Made by a program: the position numbers and the translations under genes
Origin: Nocardia neocaledoniensis
GTDB lineage: Bacteria; Actinomycetota; Actinomycetes; Mycobacteriales; Mycobacteriaceae
Length of the DNA: 64,000 nucleotides
Reading direction: 5' to 3'
Assembly (NCBI RefSeq): GCF_003182135.1
Contig: NZ_QGTL01000008.1
Coordinates: forward strand, 248,001 to 312,000
In this document: positions 1 to 10,822 of the stretch, piece after piece
How the letters are laid out: each line of letters starts with the position of its first letter
Position numbering within the stretch: position 1 is the stretch's first letter
Notes under the pieces: generated by a model
What the model was told of the DNA's origin: nothing
Seen by the model: only the letters and a program-made list of their open reading frames with translations
Database searches by the model: none

Positions 1-125
1 ACGGCCGCTACATCAACGACCACAACACCTTCGGTGCCTACAGCGCGGCGACGCTGCTGATGGGCATGGCGCTGGTCGTCCTCCTCCTGATGACTCTCCT
101 CGAACGCAAGCGGGGCACCGAATGA
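1..125 (+). CDS. cysW: Sulfate ABC transporter permease CysW, C-terminal end (partial)
   Basis: The gene is cut by the window start. The frame beginning at base 3 reads to the TGA at 123-125 and shows the end of a last membrane helix (LLMGMALVVLLLMTLL) followed by a short charged tail ending KRGTE. The stop overlaps the start codon of the ATPase gene as ATGA, so the two are translationally coupled. A permease directly before a CysA-type ATPase is the usual cysTWA order for sulfate/thiosulfate import. The assignment rests mostly on this neighbour, because only about 40 residues are visible. Confidence 0.75.
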   Translation, partial: GRYINDHNTFGAYSAATLLMGMALVVLLLMTLLERKRGTE

Positions 126-1117
126 TCACCGTGACCAACGCGCGCAAGAACTACGGTTCCTTCGCCGCTCTCGACGATGTCAGCATCGACATCCCCTCCG
201 GCGAGCTGACCGCGCTGCTCGGCCCCTCGGGTTCCGGCAAGTCGACGCTGCTGCGCTCGATCGCCGGTCTGGAGTCGCTCGACGGCGGCATCGTCACGAT
301 CGCGGGCAACGACGTGACCCACGTGGCGCCGCAGAAGCGCGACATCGGCTTCGTGTTCCAGCACTACGCCGCGTTCAAGCACATGACCGTGCGCGACAAC
401 GTGGCCTTCGGCCTGACCATCCGCAAGCGGCCGAAGAAGGAGATCGACAAGCGCGTCGACGAGCTACTCGGCATCGTCGGCCTCGACGGTTTCCAGCACC
501 GGTACCCGGCGCAGCTGTCCGGCGGACAGCGTCAGCGCATGGCGCTGGCGCGCGCCCTCGCCGTCGACCCGCAGGTGCTGCTGCTCGACGAGCCGTTCGG
601 CGCGCTGGACGCCAAGGTCCGCACCGATCTGCGGCAGTGGCTGCGCCGGCTGCACGAGGAAGTCCACGTGACGACCGTGCTGGTGACCCACGATCAGGAG
701 GAGGCGCTCGACGTCGCCGACCGGATCGCGGTGATGAACAAGGGCCGCATCGAACAGGTCGGCTCGCCGGAGGACGTCTACGACCGCCCGGCCAACGAGT
801 TCGTCATGTCCTTCCTCGGCGCGGTGGCCCGCCTCAACGGCCATCTGGTGCGTCCGCACGACATCCGGATCGGCCGCGATCCGTCCATGGCGCTGGCCGA
901 GCACGAGGGCACCGCGGAATCCGCCGGTGTCACCAGGGCCACCGTCGAGCGCATCGTGCGGCTCGGTTTCGAGGTGCGGCTGGAACTGCGCAACGCCGCG
1001 ACCGGCGACCAGTTCGCCGCCCAGGTGACCCGCGGTGACGCCGCCGCGCTGCGCCTGAGCGAGGGGGAGACGGTCTACGCCCGTGCCACCCGCATCCCGG
1101 ACCTGCCGACGAGCTGA
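122..1117 (+). CDS. cysA: Sulfate/thiosulfate ABC transporter ATP-binding protein CysA
   Basis: This is the ATPase that powers sulfate uptake; it sits on the cytosolic face of the CysTW permease. The 331 residues show Walker A (GPSGSGKST, about 34-42), the ABC signature LSGGQRQRM (from about 132), Walker B (VLLLDEPFGALDAKVR) and the switch histidine in VLVTHDQEEALD near 188. The C-terminal part from about 240 fits the regulatory TOBE-like domain of the CysA/MalK group, and the total is close to the usual length. CysA is favoured over other CUT-type ATPases by the upstream permease and by the sulfate assimilation operon later in the window. The ATG overlaps the cysW stop. Confidence 0.88.
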   Translation: MITVTNARKNYGSFAALDDVSIDIPSGELTALLGPSGSGKSTLLRSIAGLESLDGGIVTIAGNDVTHVAPQKRDIGFVFQHYAAFKHMTVRDNVAFGLTIRKRPKKEIDKRVDELLGIVGLDGFQHRYPAQLSGGQRQRMALARALAVDPQVLLLDEPFGALDAKVRTDLRQWLRRLHEEVHVTTVLVTHDQEEALDVADRIAVMNKGRIEQVGSPEDVYDRPANEFVMSFLGAVARLNGHLVRPHDIRIGRDPSMALAEHEGTAESAGVTRATVERIVRLGFEVRLELRNAATGDQFAAQVTRGDAAALRLSEGETVYARATRIPDLPTS

Positions 1118-1133
1118 TCGGTAGTTTTCGACC

Positions 1134-1171
1134 CGGCCGGGCGGTGTTGCTGAACAGCCACCGCCCGGCCG
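1134..1171. terminator. Stem-loop after cysA
   Basis: A 13-bp GC-rich perfect stem (1134-1146 with 1159-1171) and a 12-base loop lie 17 bases after the cysA stop. No T-run follows, which is common for actinobacterial hairpin terminators. The rest of the 315-base gap to the next gene holds a second weak inverted repeat (GGATTTCG at 1328-1335, CGAAATCC at 1350-1357) and a promoter. Confidence 0.6.
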
Positions 1172-1371
1172 TCGCGTTCGGTGCCGCGGGAGGATAGCCG
1201 GTACCGGCGGTTCGCACGGCGAAACGCCGGAGTCGAGCGGGAACTATTTTTCCCGGCCCCGAACCGATGTGCATGACGCAGTGTCACAGGTAGAGCCGTT
1301 TTTACTGGTGAGTAGCTTTTTCTCCCTGGATTTCGGCACGCCGAACACGCGAAATCCGGCCGGTGCCGGAG

Positions 1372-1399
1372 TTGACGTGACTCCTCGTAGGTGTAACTA
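1372..1399 (+). promoter_or_regulatory. Probable sigma-70 type promoter of the AurF-like gene
   Basis: TTGACG at 1372-1377 and TAACTA at 1394-1399 are separated by 16 bases, close to the vegetative consensus. The start codon at 1433 follows 33 bases later with a strong AGGAGAGG ribosome site in between. Confidence 0.55.
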
Positions 1400-1432
1400 T
1401 TGGAAACAGTAAACGTCCCTTGAGGAGAGGCA

Positions 1433-2446
1433 GTGACGACGATGTCTGCGCCCACCACCCCTGACGTCGATCCTGTAGTCGCCGAGGCTCAGGCGTACGC
1501 CGAGAAGTTGCTGATGCTGTCCGAGGCGTCGGTCAACCGTCACTTCGACCCGTTCGAGGACATCGACTGGGACAACCCGGACTTCGACCCGAACCACAAG
1601 CCGGAGCGCTGGGTCCTGGTCACCTCGGCGGACCCCATCGGTCGCCACCCCTGGTACCAGGCGCTGCCGCTCGACAAGAAGATCGAGATCGGCAAGGTCC
1701 GCCAGGCCAATGTCGCCAAGGTCGGCCTGCAGTTCGAGGCCATCCTGATCATCGGCATGATGCAGCACATCTTCAACCTGAAGAACAACGACCCGGAGTT
1801 CCGGTACTGCTCGCACGAGATGATCGAAGAGCACAACCACACTCTGATGTTCCAGGAGATGGTGAACCGCGTCGCCGACGTGCCGGGCATGAACCCGCTC
1901 GTGCGTCAGCTGCGCCACCTGGCCGCCCCGGCGGGCGCGCTGTTCCCCAACTTCTTCTTCATGGCCGTGCTCGCCGGCGAGGAGCCGATCGACCACATCC
2001 AGAAGGACATCCTGCGCTCGGGCGATGACATCCACCCGATCATGCGCGGTGTGATGGCGATCCACGTGGCCGAGGAAGCTCGCCACATCTCCTTCGCCCA
2101 CGAGTTCCTGAAGAAGAACGTGCCCGCGCAGCCGGCGGCCAACAAGTTCGTGCTCTCGATCGCGATGCCGATCGTCATGTTCGTGCTCGGCCGTGCCATC
2201 GCGACCCCGCCGAAGACCTTCTTCAAGCAGTTCGACATGCCGAAGGAAGTCAAGAAGGAACTGTTCTACGGCTCCAAGGAGTCCAAGCAGGTCTTCGCCG
2301 ACTACTTCATCGACGTGCGCGCCCTCGCCGAGGAGATCGGGCTGATGAACCCGATCGCCAAGAAGGTGTGGAAGCTGCTCGGGATCGACGGCCCGTCCAG
2401 CCGGTACCGTTCGGAGCCCAAGCGCTCCGCCAAGCACGCCGCCTGA
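1433..2446 (+). CDS. AurF-like diiron oxygenase family protein
   Basis: The 337-residue protein resembles the p-aminobenzoate N-oxygenase (AurF) superfamily of ferritin-fold diiron enzymes. Metal-ligand style motifs are visible: EMIEEHNH near residue 125 and HVAEEARHISFAHEF near 215, matching the family's E-x2-H and H-x3-E-x2-H ligand pattern. The GTG start is chosen because AGGAGAGG precedes it; an in-frame ATG lies three codons later. The stop is 12 bases before the FprB gene, so the two are almost certainly co-transcribed, and FprB is a plausible electron donor. The same pair occurs in M. tuberculosis as Rv0885-Rv0886 (from memory). The substrate is unknown; N-oxygenation is only the founding member's activity. 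Confidence 0.75.
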   Translation: MTTMSAPTTPDVDPVVAEAQAYAEKLLMLSEASVNRHFDPFEDIDWDNPDFDPNHKPERWVLVTSADPIGRHPWYQALPLDKKIEIGKVRQANVAKVGLQFEAILIIGMMQHIFNLKNNDPEFRYCSHEMIEEHNHTLMFQEMVNRVADVPGMNPLVRQLRHLAAPAGALFPNFFFMAVLAGEEPIDHIQKDILRSGDDIHPIMRGVMAIHVAEEARHISFAHEFLKKNVPAQPAANKFVLSIAMPIVMFVLGRAIATPPKTFFKQFDMPKEVKKELFYGSKESKQVFADYFIDVRALAEEIGLMNPIAKKVWKLLGIDGPSSRYRSEPKRSAKHAA

Positions 2447-2458
2447 GACGATAGCCAT

Positions 2459-4048
2459 ATGCCATATGTCGTGACCCAGTCATGCTGTAGCGACGCCTCG
2501 TGCGTCTACGCATGCCCGGTGAATTGCATTCATCCGACCCCGGATGAGCCGGACTTCCTCAGCGCGGAGATGCTCTACGTCGATCCGGCGGCCTGCGTGG
2601 ACTGTGGCGCCTGCGCCACCGCGTGCCCCGTCGACGCGATCACCTCGTCGAAGAAGCTGACCGAAGAGCAGAAGCCGTTCATCGAGATCAACGCCGACTT
2701 CTACCGCGTCCAGCGGGACCGGCCGACGTTGGCTCGCCCGGTGATGCCGCCCACGATCGACACCCAGCGTTCGCCGCTGCGGGTGGCGATCGTGGGGTCG
2801 GGACCGTCGGCGATGTACGCCGCCGACGAACTGCTCACCCAGCCCGGCGTCGCGGTGACCATGTTCGACCGGTTGCCGCAGGCCTACGGCCTGGCCCGGC
2901 TCGGCGTCGCGCCCGACCACAAGCGCACCCGTCAGGTCGCCGATCTGTTCGACGTGATGTCGAAGCAGGAGGACTTCGGGACCTACCTGGACGTGGAGAT
3001 CGGCAAGCACATCAGCCACGCCGAGCTGCTCGAGCACTTCCACGGCGTGATCTACGCCGTGGGCGCGTCCTCGGATCGCAAGCTCGGCATCCCCGGTGAG
3101 GGGCTGGCGGGCAATGTGTCGGCCACCGACTTCGTCGCCTGGTACAACGGTCATCCCGAGCACGTCGACGACGAGTTCGATCTGGACCAGAAGCGCGTCG
3201 TCATCGTCGGCAACGGCAACGTGGCCCTCGACGTGGCGCGGATCCTGACCGTCGACCCGGCCACCCTGGCCGGCACCGACATCGCTCCGCACGCGCTGAA
3301 GGCGTTGCGCGAGAGCAAGGTCGAAGAGGTCGTGATCCTGGGTCGTCGCGGCCCGGCCGAATCGGCGTTCACGGTGCCCGAGTTCGTCGGCCTGCTGGCC
3401 GCCGACATCGACATCGCGATCGAGGGCGAGCTGCCCGAGGTCACCGCGGATCTGCCGTTCAAGGTCGAGCAGAAGCTGCGGCTGCTGCACAGCGTCGCGA
3501 ACCGTCCCTTCGGCGCGCGTCGCCGGATCGTGTTCCGCTATCTGTCTTCTCCGGTGGAGATCGTCGGCACCGACTCGGTGACCGGCGTGCGGGTCGAGCG
3601 CAACGAGCTCGTCACCGACGCCGACGGGCGGACCAGCGCGGTGCCGACCGGGGATGTCGAGCTGCTCGAAGCCGGTGTGGTGCTCACCTCGGTGGGCTAC
3701 CGCGGTGTGCCGACCAAGGACCTGCCGTTCGACGAGGCGCGCGGCGTGATCCCGAACGAACGCGGCCGGGTGCTGACCGCGCCCGCGGGCGATGTCGTCA
3801 CCGGCACGTACGTGACCGGCTGGATCAAGCGCGGACCGACGGGCTTCATCGGCACCAACAAGTCCTGTGCGCAGGAGACGGTGGAGCAGCTGGCCGCCGA
3901 CTTCAACAGTGGCGCACTGCGGGAGCCCACCCGCGACACGCAGGAGTTCGACCGGCTGGTGCGCGCGCGGCGACCGCAGGCCGTGGCCGGTGGCGCGGCG
4001 CTGCCGCCGCGGCAGGGTTCGCTCAAGCGGCTGCTCGCACGCGGCTGA
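2459..4048 (+). CDS. fprB: Ferredoxin / ferredoxin-NADP reductase fusion protein
   Basis: A two-module electron carrier of 529 residues. The N-terminal 65 residues form a seven-iron or bacterial-type ferredoxin with cysteines at 9, 10, 15, 19 and 23 and a second CVDCGACATACP cluster (46-56). An adrenodoxin-reductase-like flavoprotein follows, with an FAD Rossmann motif (VAIVGSGPSAMYAA, about 110) and an NADPH motif (VVIVGNGNVALDVAR, about 246). The C-terminal WIKRGPTGFIGTNK stretch is typical of the adrenodoxin reductase family. It would pass electrons from NADPH to the fused ferredoxin, here perhaps for the diiron enzyme encoded just upstream. The length agrees with mycobacterial FprB. Confidence 0.88.
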   Translation: MPYVVTQSCCSDASCVYACPVNCIHPTPDEPDFLSAEMLYVDPAACVDCGACATACPVDAITSSKKLTEEQKPFIEINADFYRVQRDRPTLARPVMPPTIDTQRSPLRVAIVGSGPSAMYAADELLTQPGVAVTMFDRLPQAYGLARLGVAPDHKRTRQVADLFDVMSKQEDFGTYLDVEIGKHISHAELLEHFHGVIYAVGASSDRKLGIPGEGLAGNVSATDFVAWYNGHPEHVDDEFDLDQKRVVIVGNGNVALDVARILTVDPATLAGTDIAPHALKALRESKVEEVVILGRRGPAESAFTVPEFVGLLAADIDIAIEGELPEVTADLPFKVEQKLRLLHSVANRPFGARRRIVFRYLSSPVEIVGTDSVTGVRVERNELVTDADGRTSAVPTGDVELLEAGVVLTSVGYRGVPTKDLPFDEARGVIPNERGRVLTAPAGDVVTGTYVTGWIKRGPTGFIGTNKSCAQETVEQLAADFNSGALREPTRDTQEFDRLVRARRPQAVAGGAALPPRQGSLKRLLARG

Positions 4049-4059
4049 TTCCACGAGAA

Positions 4060-4098
4060 CCGAAGGCCCGTCCCGGGAATCCCGGGACGGGCCTTCGG
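4060..4098. terminator. Strong stem-loop terminator after fprB
   Basis: A perfect 18-bp inverted repeat (4060-4077 with 4081-4098) with a three-base loop starts 12 bases after the fprB stop. No U-tract follows. Its strength and position argue for transcription termination. Confidence 0.75.
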
Positions 4099-4567
4099 CG
4101 TTCGCGCACCCCTCGGTCGACACGGCACGGACGAGTTCGCCCTCCGCTATTGACGTGTCATTGGGTTTGGCGTCTACTTCATTATGCGGTGTATTGAAAT
4201 GTCGATTTTCGAATTCATCCGAGTAGTAATTGAATCAGTTACCAGTCGGTAAGTGCGCCAAAAGCGGGCGATAACAAACCGTAGGAATGTAATCGTTGGG
4301 GGCTTATTGCGATTACTCCCGGGTAGCTGCTTCTCGGAGTCTGCAGGTCACCGACATGCCGTTCAGGGGACTGGACGCATGACCGCAAGTGCATCTACCT
4401 GCGAAGATCCTCTCGCAAGGGCCAAAGGTCCTGTGTCTCGTATCAATCAGGCAGCAATTCGGCTTTGTGCCGGTTAATCTATGCGGGCTGTTTGGAAGAC
4501 GACCGCGGCCACATGGTGCGCTCGCGTGCTGGACGTGGTCACGGTGCGTTGACGGGATAGCAATTAC
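4099..4567. other. AT-rich intergenic island before the Hsp70-like gene
   Basis: This 470-base stretch is clearly AT-richer than its neighbours, most so from 4140 to 4320. No convincing gene is visible: the two short frames inside (4253-4477, 4389-4571) lack ribosome sites and familiar composition. It contains a 7-bp inverted repeat GTAATCG (4289-4295) / CGATTAC (4310-4316) and TTAATCT-like promoter elements around 4475. It probably carries the promoter and a long leader of the Hsp70-like gene. Confidence 0.4.
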
Positions 4568-7520
<2,953 letters not shown>

Positions 7521-7795
7521 GTTGGGGTGACGTGTTCCTGGTGTGTGGCCTTGTGACGACGCCGGATGATCGGGTGTGGGCGCGTCCGTGGTCGGCGGCC
7601 CGGCGGCGAGTGCTGAGCGTGCGTCGACTCCGTGTCCGTTGAGCTCGGCGTCGCGGTGAGGCGCGGCGCAGTGACGTGCCTCCGGCGAAACGTCTTTGGT
7701 CACCCCGCTTTTCGGGACGCCGGGGTGAGGTAGCCGCGCTGTTCTCGGTCGCGAAATCGCGGGTGGGTGTCGGTGGGGCCGGGCACAATGGGGTG

Positions 7796-8596
7796 ATGGG
7801 TGTACGTGGGGGAGCGCCGGAACTCATCGCGCTCGATGTCGATGGGACGCTGCTCGTCGACGGGTTCGAGGTGAGCGCACGGGTTTCGGCGGCGGTCGCG
7901 GCCGCGGTGTCGGCGGGGGCGCACGTGGTGGTCACCACCGGGCGCACCGTGGTGACGACGCGACCGGTGCTGAAGGGCCTGGGGCTCACCGAGGGGCACG
8001 CGCTGTGTTCCAACGGCGCCGTGCACGTCGACGTGGCGCGCGGCGAGCCGATCGCCGTGCAGTCGTTCGATCCGGCGCCCGCCGTCCTGGCGCTGCGGAC
8101 GTTGTTCCCCGACATGGTCTTCGCGGCCGAACGGGTCGGGGAGGGCACCTGGGCGACGGGGCACGGGCCGGGTGAGTTCCCGATCGGCGACTTCCGCCTC
8201 GTCGATCATCACTTGCTGAGCAGCGCGCCGACGCCGAGGCTCAACGGATGGTGGCCCAGCGGCACGGCCGAGGAGATGGTGCGCCTGCTCGGTGCGCTCG
8301 AGGTCCCCGACGCGTCCTGGGTGCACGGCGAATTCGGGCCGTGGGTCACTGTGTCGCGGCGTGGTGTGTCGAAAGGCTGGGCCCTCGAACGACTCCGGCA
8401 GTCCCTGGACGTGGATCCGGCGGCGACTCTCGCGATCGGTGACGGCTTCAACGATCGCGAGATGTTCAGCTGGGCCGCGCATTCGGTCGCCATGGCCAAC
8501 GCGCCCGAGCCGGTGCGAATCCTGGCCGACGAGGTCACCGGCGACGTGCTCGAGGACGGCGTCGCCACCGTCCTCGAGCGCTGGTTCCCCGCCTGA
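7796..8596 (+). CDS. HAD-superfamily hydrolase (Cof-like phosphatase)
   Basis: A cytosolic phosphatase of the haloacid dehalogenase superfamily, Cof/IIB type, 266 residues. Motif I is LDVDGTLLVDG near residue 11 (nucleophile and acid aspartates). The C-terminal motif III/IV region is KGWALERL followed by AIGDGFNDREMF near 220. The cap between them fits a IIB cap. The substrate is probably a sugar phosphate or small phosphoester, but this cannot be read from sequence. The ATG at 7796 puts motif I at the usual distance; a GTG lies one codon before it. The frame stays open upstream but the sequence there is repeat-derived. Confidence 0.8.
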   Translation: MGVRGGAPELIALDVDGTLLVDGFEVSARVSAAVAAAVSAGAHVVVTTGRTVVTTRPVLKGLGLTEGHALCSNGAVHVDVARGEPIAVQSFDPAPAVLALRTLFPDMVFAAERVGEGTWATGHGPGEFPIGDFRLVDHHLLSSAPTPRLNGWWPSGTAEEMVRLLGALEVPDASWVHGEFGPWVTVSRRGVSKGWALERLRQSLDVDPAATLAIGDGFNDREMFSWAAHSVAMANAPEPVRILADEVTGDVLEDGVATVLERWFPA

Positions 8597-8600
8597 TCCG

Positions 8601-9020
8601 CTAGGCCGAGGCCAGGCCGGCCGCCTCGGTCACGGCGACGAAGTGCGGATTGGCCATGATCCCGAGGACATTGCCGAACGGATCGAGCACCGCGGCGGTC
8701 GCGAAGCCCGCGCCGTCGCCCCGCTCGGTGATCGGCTCGTATTCGGTGGCGCCGAGTTCCAGCAGCCGGGCGTAGGTGGCGGCGAGGTCGTCGACCTGCC
8801 AGAACACCACTCCGCCGCCGCCCGGCGCGTTGCGCGCGCCCGCCGGGGCGTAGGCGCGGTTGATGATGCCCAGTTCGGCCTGCAGCGGACCGACCCGGAA
8901 CTCGTAGTAGCCGCCCGGCACCTCGTAATACGGGGCGAGGCCCAGGAATTCGGTGTACCAGTCCTTGGCGGCGGTGAGGTCGTCGGCGTAGTAGGTGGTG
9001 GTGGCCATTCCGCGCAGCAT
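8601..9020 (-). CDS. VOC-family (glyoxalase-like) protein
   Basis: The 139-residue protein has the beta-alpha-beta-beta-beta pattern of the vicinal oxygen chelate superfamily. It opens TTYYADDLTAAKDWYTEFLG and carries a second module VVFWQVDDLAATYARLLELG followed by AVLDPFGNVLGIM. It is likely a small dioxygenase, lyase or resistance-type protein of unknown substrate. Two starts are possible, M1 at 9020 or the internal ATG at 9008. It is transcribed away from a WYL regulator across a 92-base gap with a perfect palindrome, which suggests regulation by that neighbour. Confidence 0.75.
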   Translation of the reverse strand: MLRGMATTTYYADDLTAAKDWYTEFLGLAPYYEVPGGYYEFRVGPLQAELGIINRAYAPAGARNAPGGGGVVFWQVDDLAATYARLLELGATEYEPITERGDGAGFATAAVLDPFGNVLGIMANPHFVAVTEAAGLASA

Positions 9021-9066
9021 GTCGGCTCCTTTGGTCGTCGTCGGTGTCGAGAACGACTCTGCCAGG

Positions 9067-9093
9067 CAAAGTGCTCACCGAATGAGCACTTTG
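9067..9093. promoter_or_regulatory. Perfect palindromic operator between VOC gene and WYL regulator
   Basis: CAAAGTGCTCA (9067-9077) and TGAGCACTTTG (9083-9093) are perfect 11-base inverted arms around a 5-base spacer. The site lies in the divergent promoter gap 20 bases before the regulator start, as expected for an autoregulatory site shared by both genes. Confidence 0.65.
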
Positions 9094-9112
9094 TTCGGCA
9101 GAATCATCGAGT

Positions 9113-10051
9113 ATGCGAGCGGACAGATTGGTGGCCACCCTGCTGTTGATGCAGGCGCGCGGCCGGGTGACGGCCGCGGAGGTCGCCGCCGAACTGGAGG
9201 TGTCGGTGGCGACGGCCCGGCGCGACCTCGAGGCCTTGTCGGCGGCGGGCATCCCCGTCTATCCGCAGGCAGGGCGCGGCGGCGGGTGGTCACTGATCGG
9301 CGGTGCCCGCACCGATCTGTCCGGACTGACGGCGGGGGAGACCCGCGCGCTGTTCCTGCTGGCGGGCCCGGCCGCGCAGGCCGCGCCCGAACTGAAGTCC
9401 GCGCTGCGCAAACTGGTGCGGGCGCTGCCGCAGACCTTCCGGGAGGACGCCGCCGCCGCGGCCGACGCGATCGTCGTCGACCCCGCCCGCTGGGGTCGCC
9501 CGGATCCGCGGCCTCCCTCGGCGCTGCCCCTGTTGCAGCAGGCGGTGGTGGATCGCCGCCGGGTGCGCGTCGAGTACCTGCGGGCGGGCGAGCGCACCGT
9601 GCGTGAACTGAGCCCGTGGGGCCTGGTGGAGAAGGAGACGGTCTGGTATCTGATCGCGGGCACCGACCGTGGCCGCCGGACCTTTCGCCTCGACCGGATC
9701 GGCGAGGTCGCCGTGCTCGACGAAACATTCGACCGGCCCGCCGATTTCGATCTGCAGGCCGAGTGGGCGCGGATCGTGTCCAGGATGGAGGAGCGCCGCG
9801 CCGCCGTCGCCGCGACGGTGCTCGTCTCGGCGTCGCTGGCCCCGATCCTGGCCGATCAGCAGGGCCGCAACTGCACCCTGCTCGGCCCCGCGGACGACGG
9901 ACGGGTCCGTGCTGAGATCACGGCGGACACCGCCAAGATGGTCGCCAGGCAACTCGCGGGCTGGGGTGCCGACGTGGAGGTCGTCGGCCCTGCGGAGGTT
10001 CGGGCGGAACTCGCCACTCTCGGCGCCGAACTGATTCGCGGGAACAGCTGA
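9113..10051 (+). CDS. WYL-domain transcriptional regulator (YafY family)
   Basis: The 312-residue protein has an N-terminal winged helix-turn-helix (residues 1-60; TAAEVAAELEVSVATARRDLEALSAAG split over the helices) and a central WYL domain (about 135-200; RVEYLRAGERTVRELSPWGLV and WYLIAGTDRGRRTFRLDRIG). The C-terminal extension is the usual WCX part. Members sense small ligands or nucleic acid and repress neighbours. The divergent VOC gene and the palindrome in the shared promoter make that gene the likely target. Confidence 0.85.
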   Translation: MRADRLVATLLLMQARGRVTAAEVAAELEVSVATARRDLEALSAAGIPVYPQAGRGGGWSLIGGARTDLSGLTAGETRALFLLAGPAAQAAPELKSALRKLVRALPQTFREDAAAAADAIVVDPARWGRPDPRPPSALPLLQQAVVDRRRVRVEYLRAGERTVRELSPWGLVEKETVWYLIAGTDRGRRTFRLDRIGEVAVLDETFDRPADFDLQAEWARIVSRMEERRAAVAATVLVSASLAPILADQQGRNCTLLGPADDGRVRAEITADTAKMVARQLAGWGADVEVVGPAEVRAELATLGAELIRGNS

Positions 10052-10058
10052 TCCGATC

Positions 10059-10093
10059 CCTGGCTCCGGCCGCGCGAGGCAGCCGGAGCCAGG
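10059..10093. terminator. Bidirectional stem-loop terminator
   Basis: A 12-bp perfect stem (10059-10070 with 10082-10093) and an 11-base loop lie between the convergent ends of the WYL regulator and the SGNH hydrolase gene. Confidence 0.7.
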
Positions 10094-10119
10094 CACTCGG
10101 CGGTCTGAGGGCGGACTCG

Positions 10120-10812
10120 TCAGGCGCGGTGGAGCCGTCCCGCGAGTGCCCGGACGACCTCGGTCGCCACGACGGCGTGGCCACTGGTCGTGAAATGGAT
10201 GAGATCCGCACTCATCAGGCTCGCTCGCGTGCGCACCGGATGCTCCCAGAATTCCGTCAGGACGGCGTCGTATTCGTCGGCGACCGAGCGGATCAGCTCG
10301 TTCATCGTGGCCATGCGCGATCGCATCGCGCGCATCGGCGCCATCCGGTCGACGGCCCAGACATCGGCCACCGTGAACGTCGACACCGTGGCGCCCGCCT
10401 CGGTCAGCGCGGCGAAGATCGCGGACAGGTTCTCCCGCAGGGCACCGGGATCACCGCCCGCCTCGAACAGATCGTTGCCGCCGCAGCTGACATGCACGAG
10501 ATCCGGGGCGAATTCCAGGATCTGGGGCAACTGCCGCTCACGCACCTGGCCGCTGGTCGCGCCGACGCGCCCGGTGTTGAGATAGGCCAGTGCGGGATTC
10601 ACGGCCGACAGGGTCGCCGCGACGCGGTCGGCCCAGCCCGTGGCGGCGTAGCCCGGGCTCGGGTCGCCCGTGCCCGCGGCGATCGAATCGCCGAGCACCG
10701 CGAAGCGCCGCCACGGTGCCTCGCGCAGCAGGGCGGCCGCCGCGTCCGGCGCGAGCAGCAGCGGATCGTCGGCCTCGGTGAACCGGTCGGGCAGCGAAGT
10801 GGTGGAAGACAT
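10120..10812 (-). CDS. SGNH/GDSL-type hydrolase
   Basis: A 230-residue esterase-like enzyme of the SGNH superfamily. Block I is VLGDSIAAGTG (nucleophile Ser near 38), the block II glycine lies in NTGRVGATSGQ, block III is CGGNDLF, and the catalytic Asp/His block is DLIHFTTSGHAVV near the C-terminus. No signal peptide is seen, so it is probably cytosolic. The ATG at 10812 is preceded by GGAG and lies 10 bases after the stop of the MFS transporter gene, so the two form an operon. It may act on a compound related to the pump's substrate, but that is only inference. Confidence 0.8.
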   Translation of the reverse strand: MSSTTSLPDRFTEADDPLLLAPDAAAALLREAPWRRFAVLGDSIAAGTGDPSPGYAATGWADRVAATLSAVNPALAYLNTGRVGATSGQVRERQLPQILEFAPDLVHVSCGGNDLFEAGGDPGALRENLSAIFAALTEAGATVSTFTVADVWAVDRMAPMRAMRSRMATMNELIRSVADEYDAVLTEFWEHPVRTRASLMSADLIHFTTSGHAVVATEVVRALAGRLHRA

Positions 10813-10822
10813 CTCGAAACTC

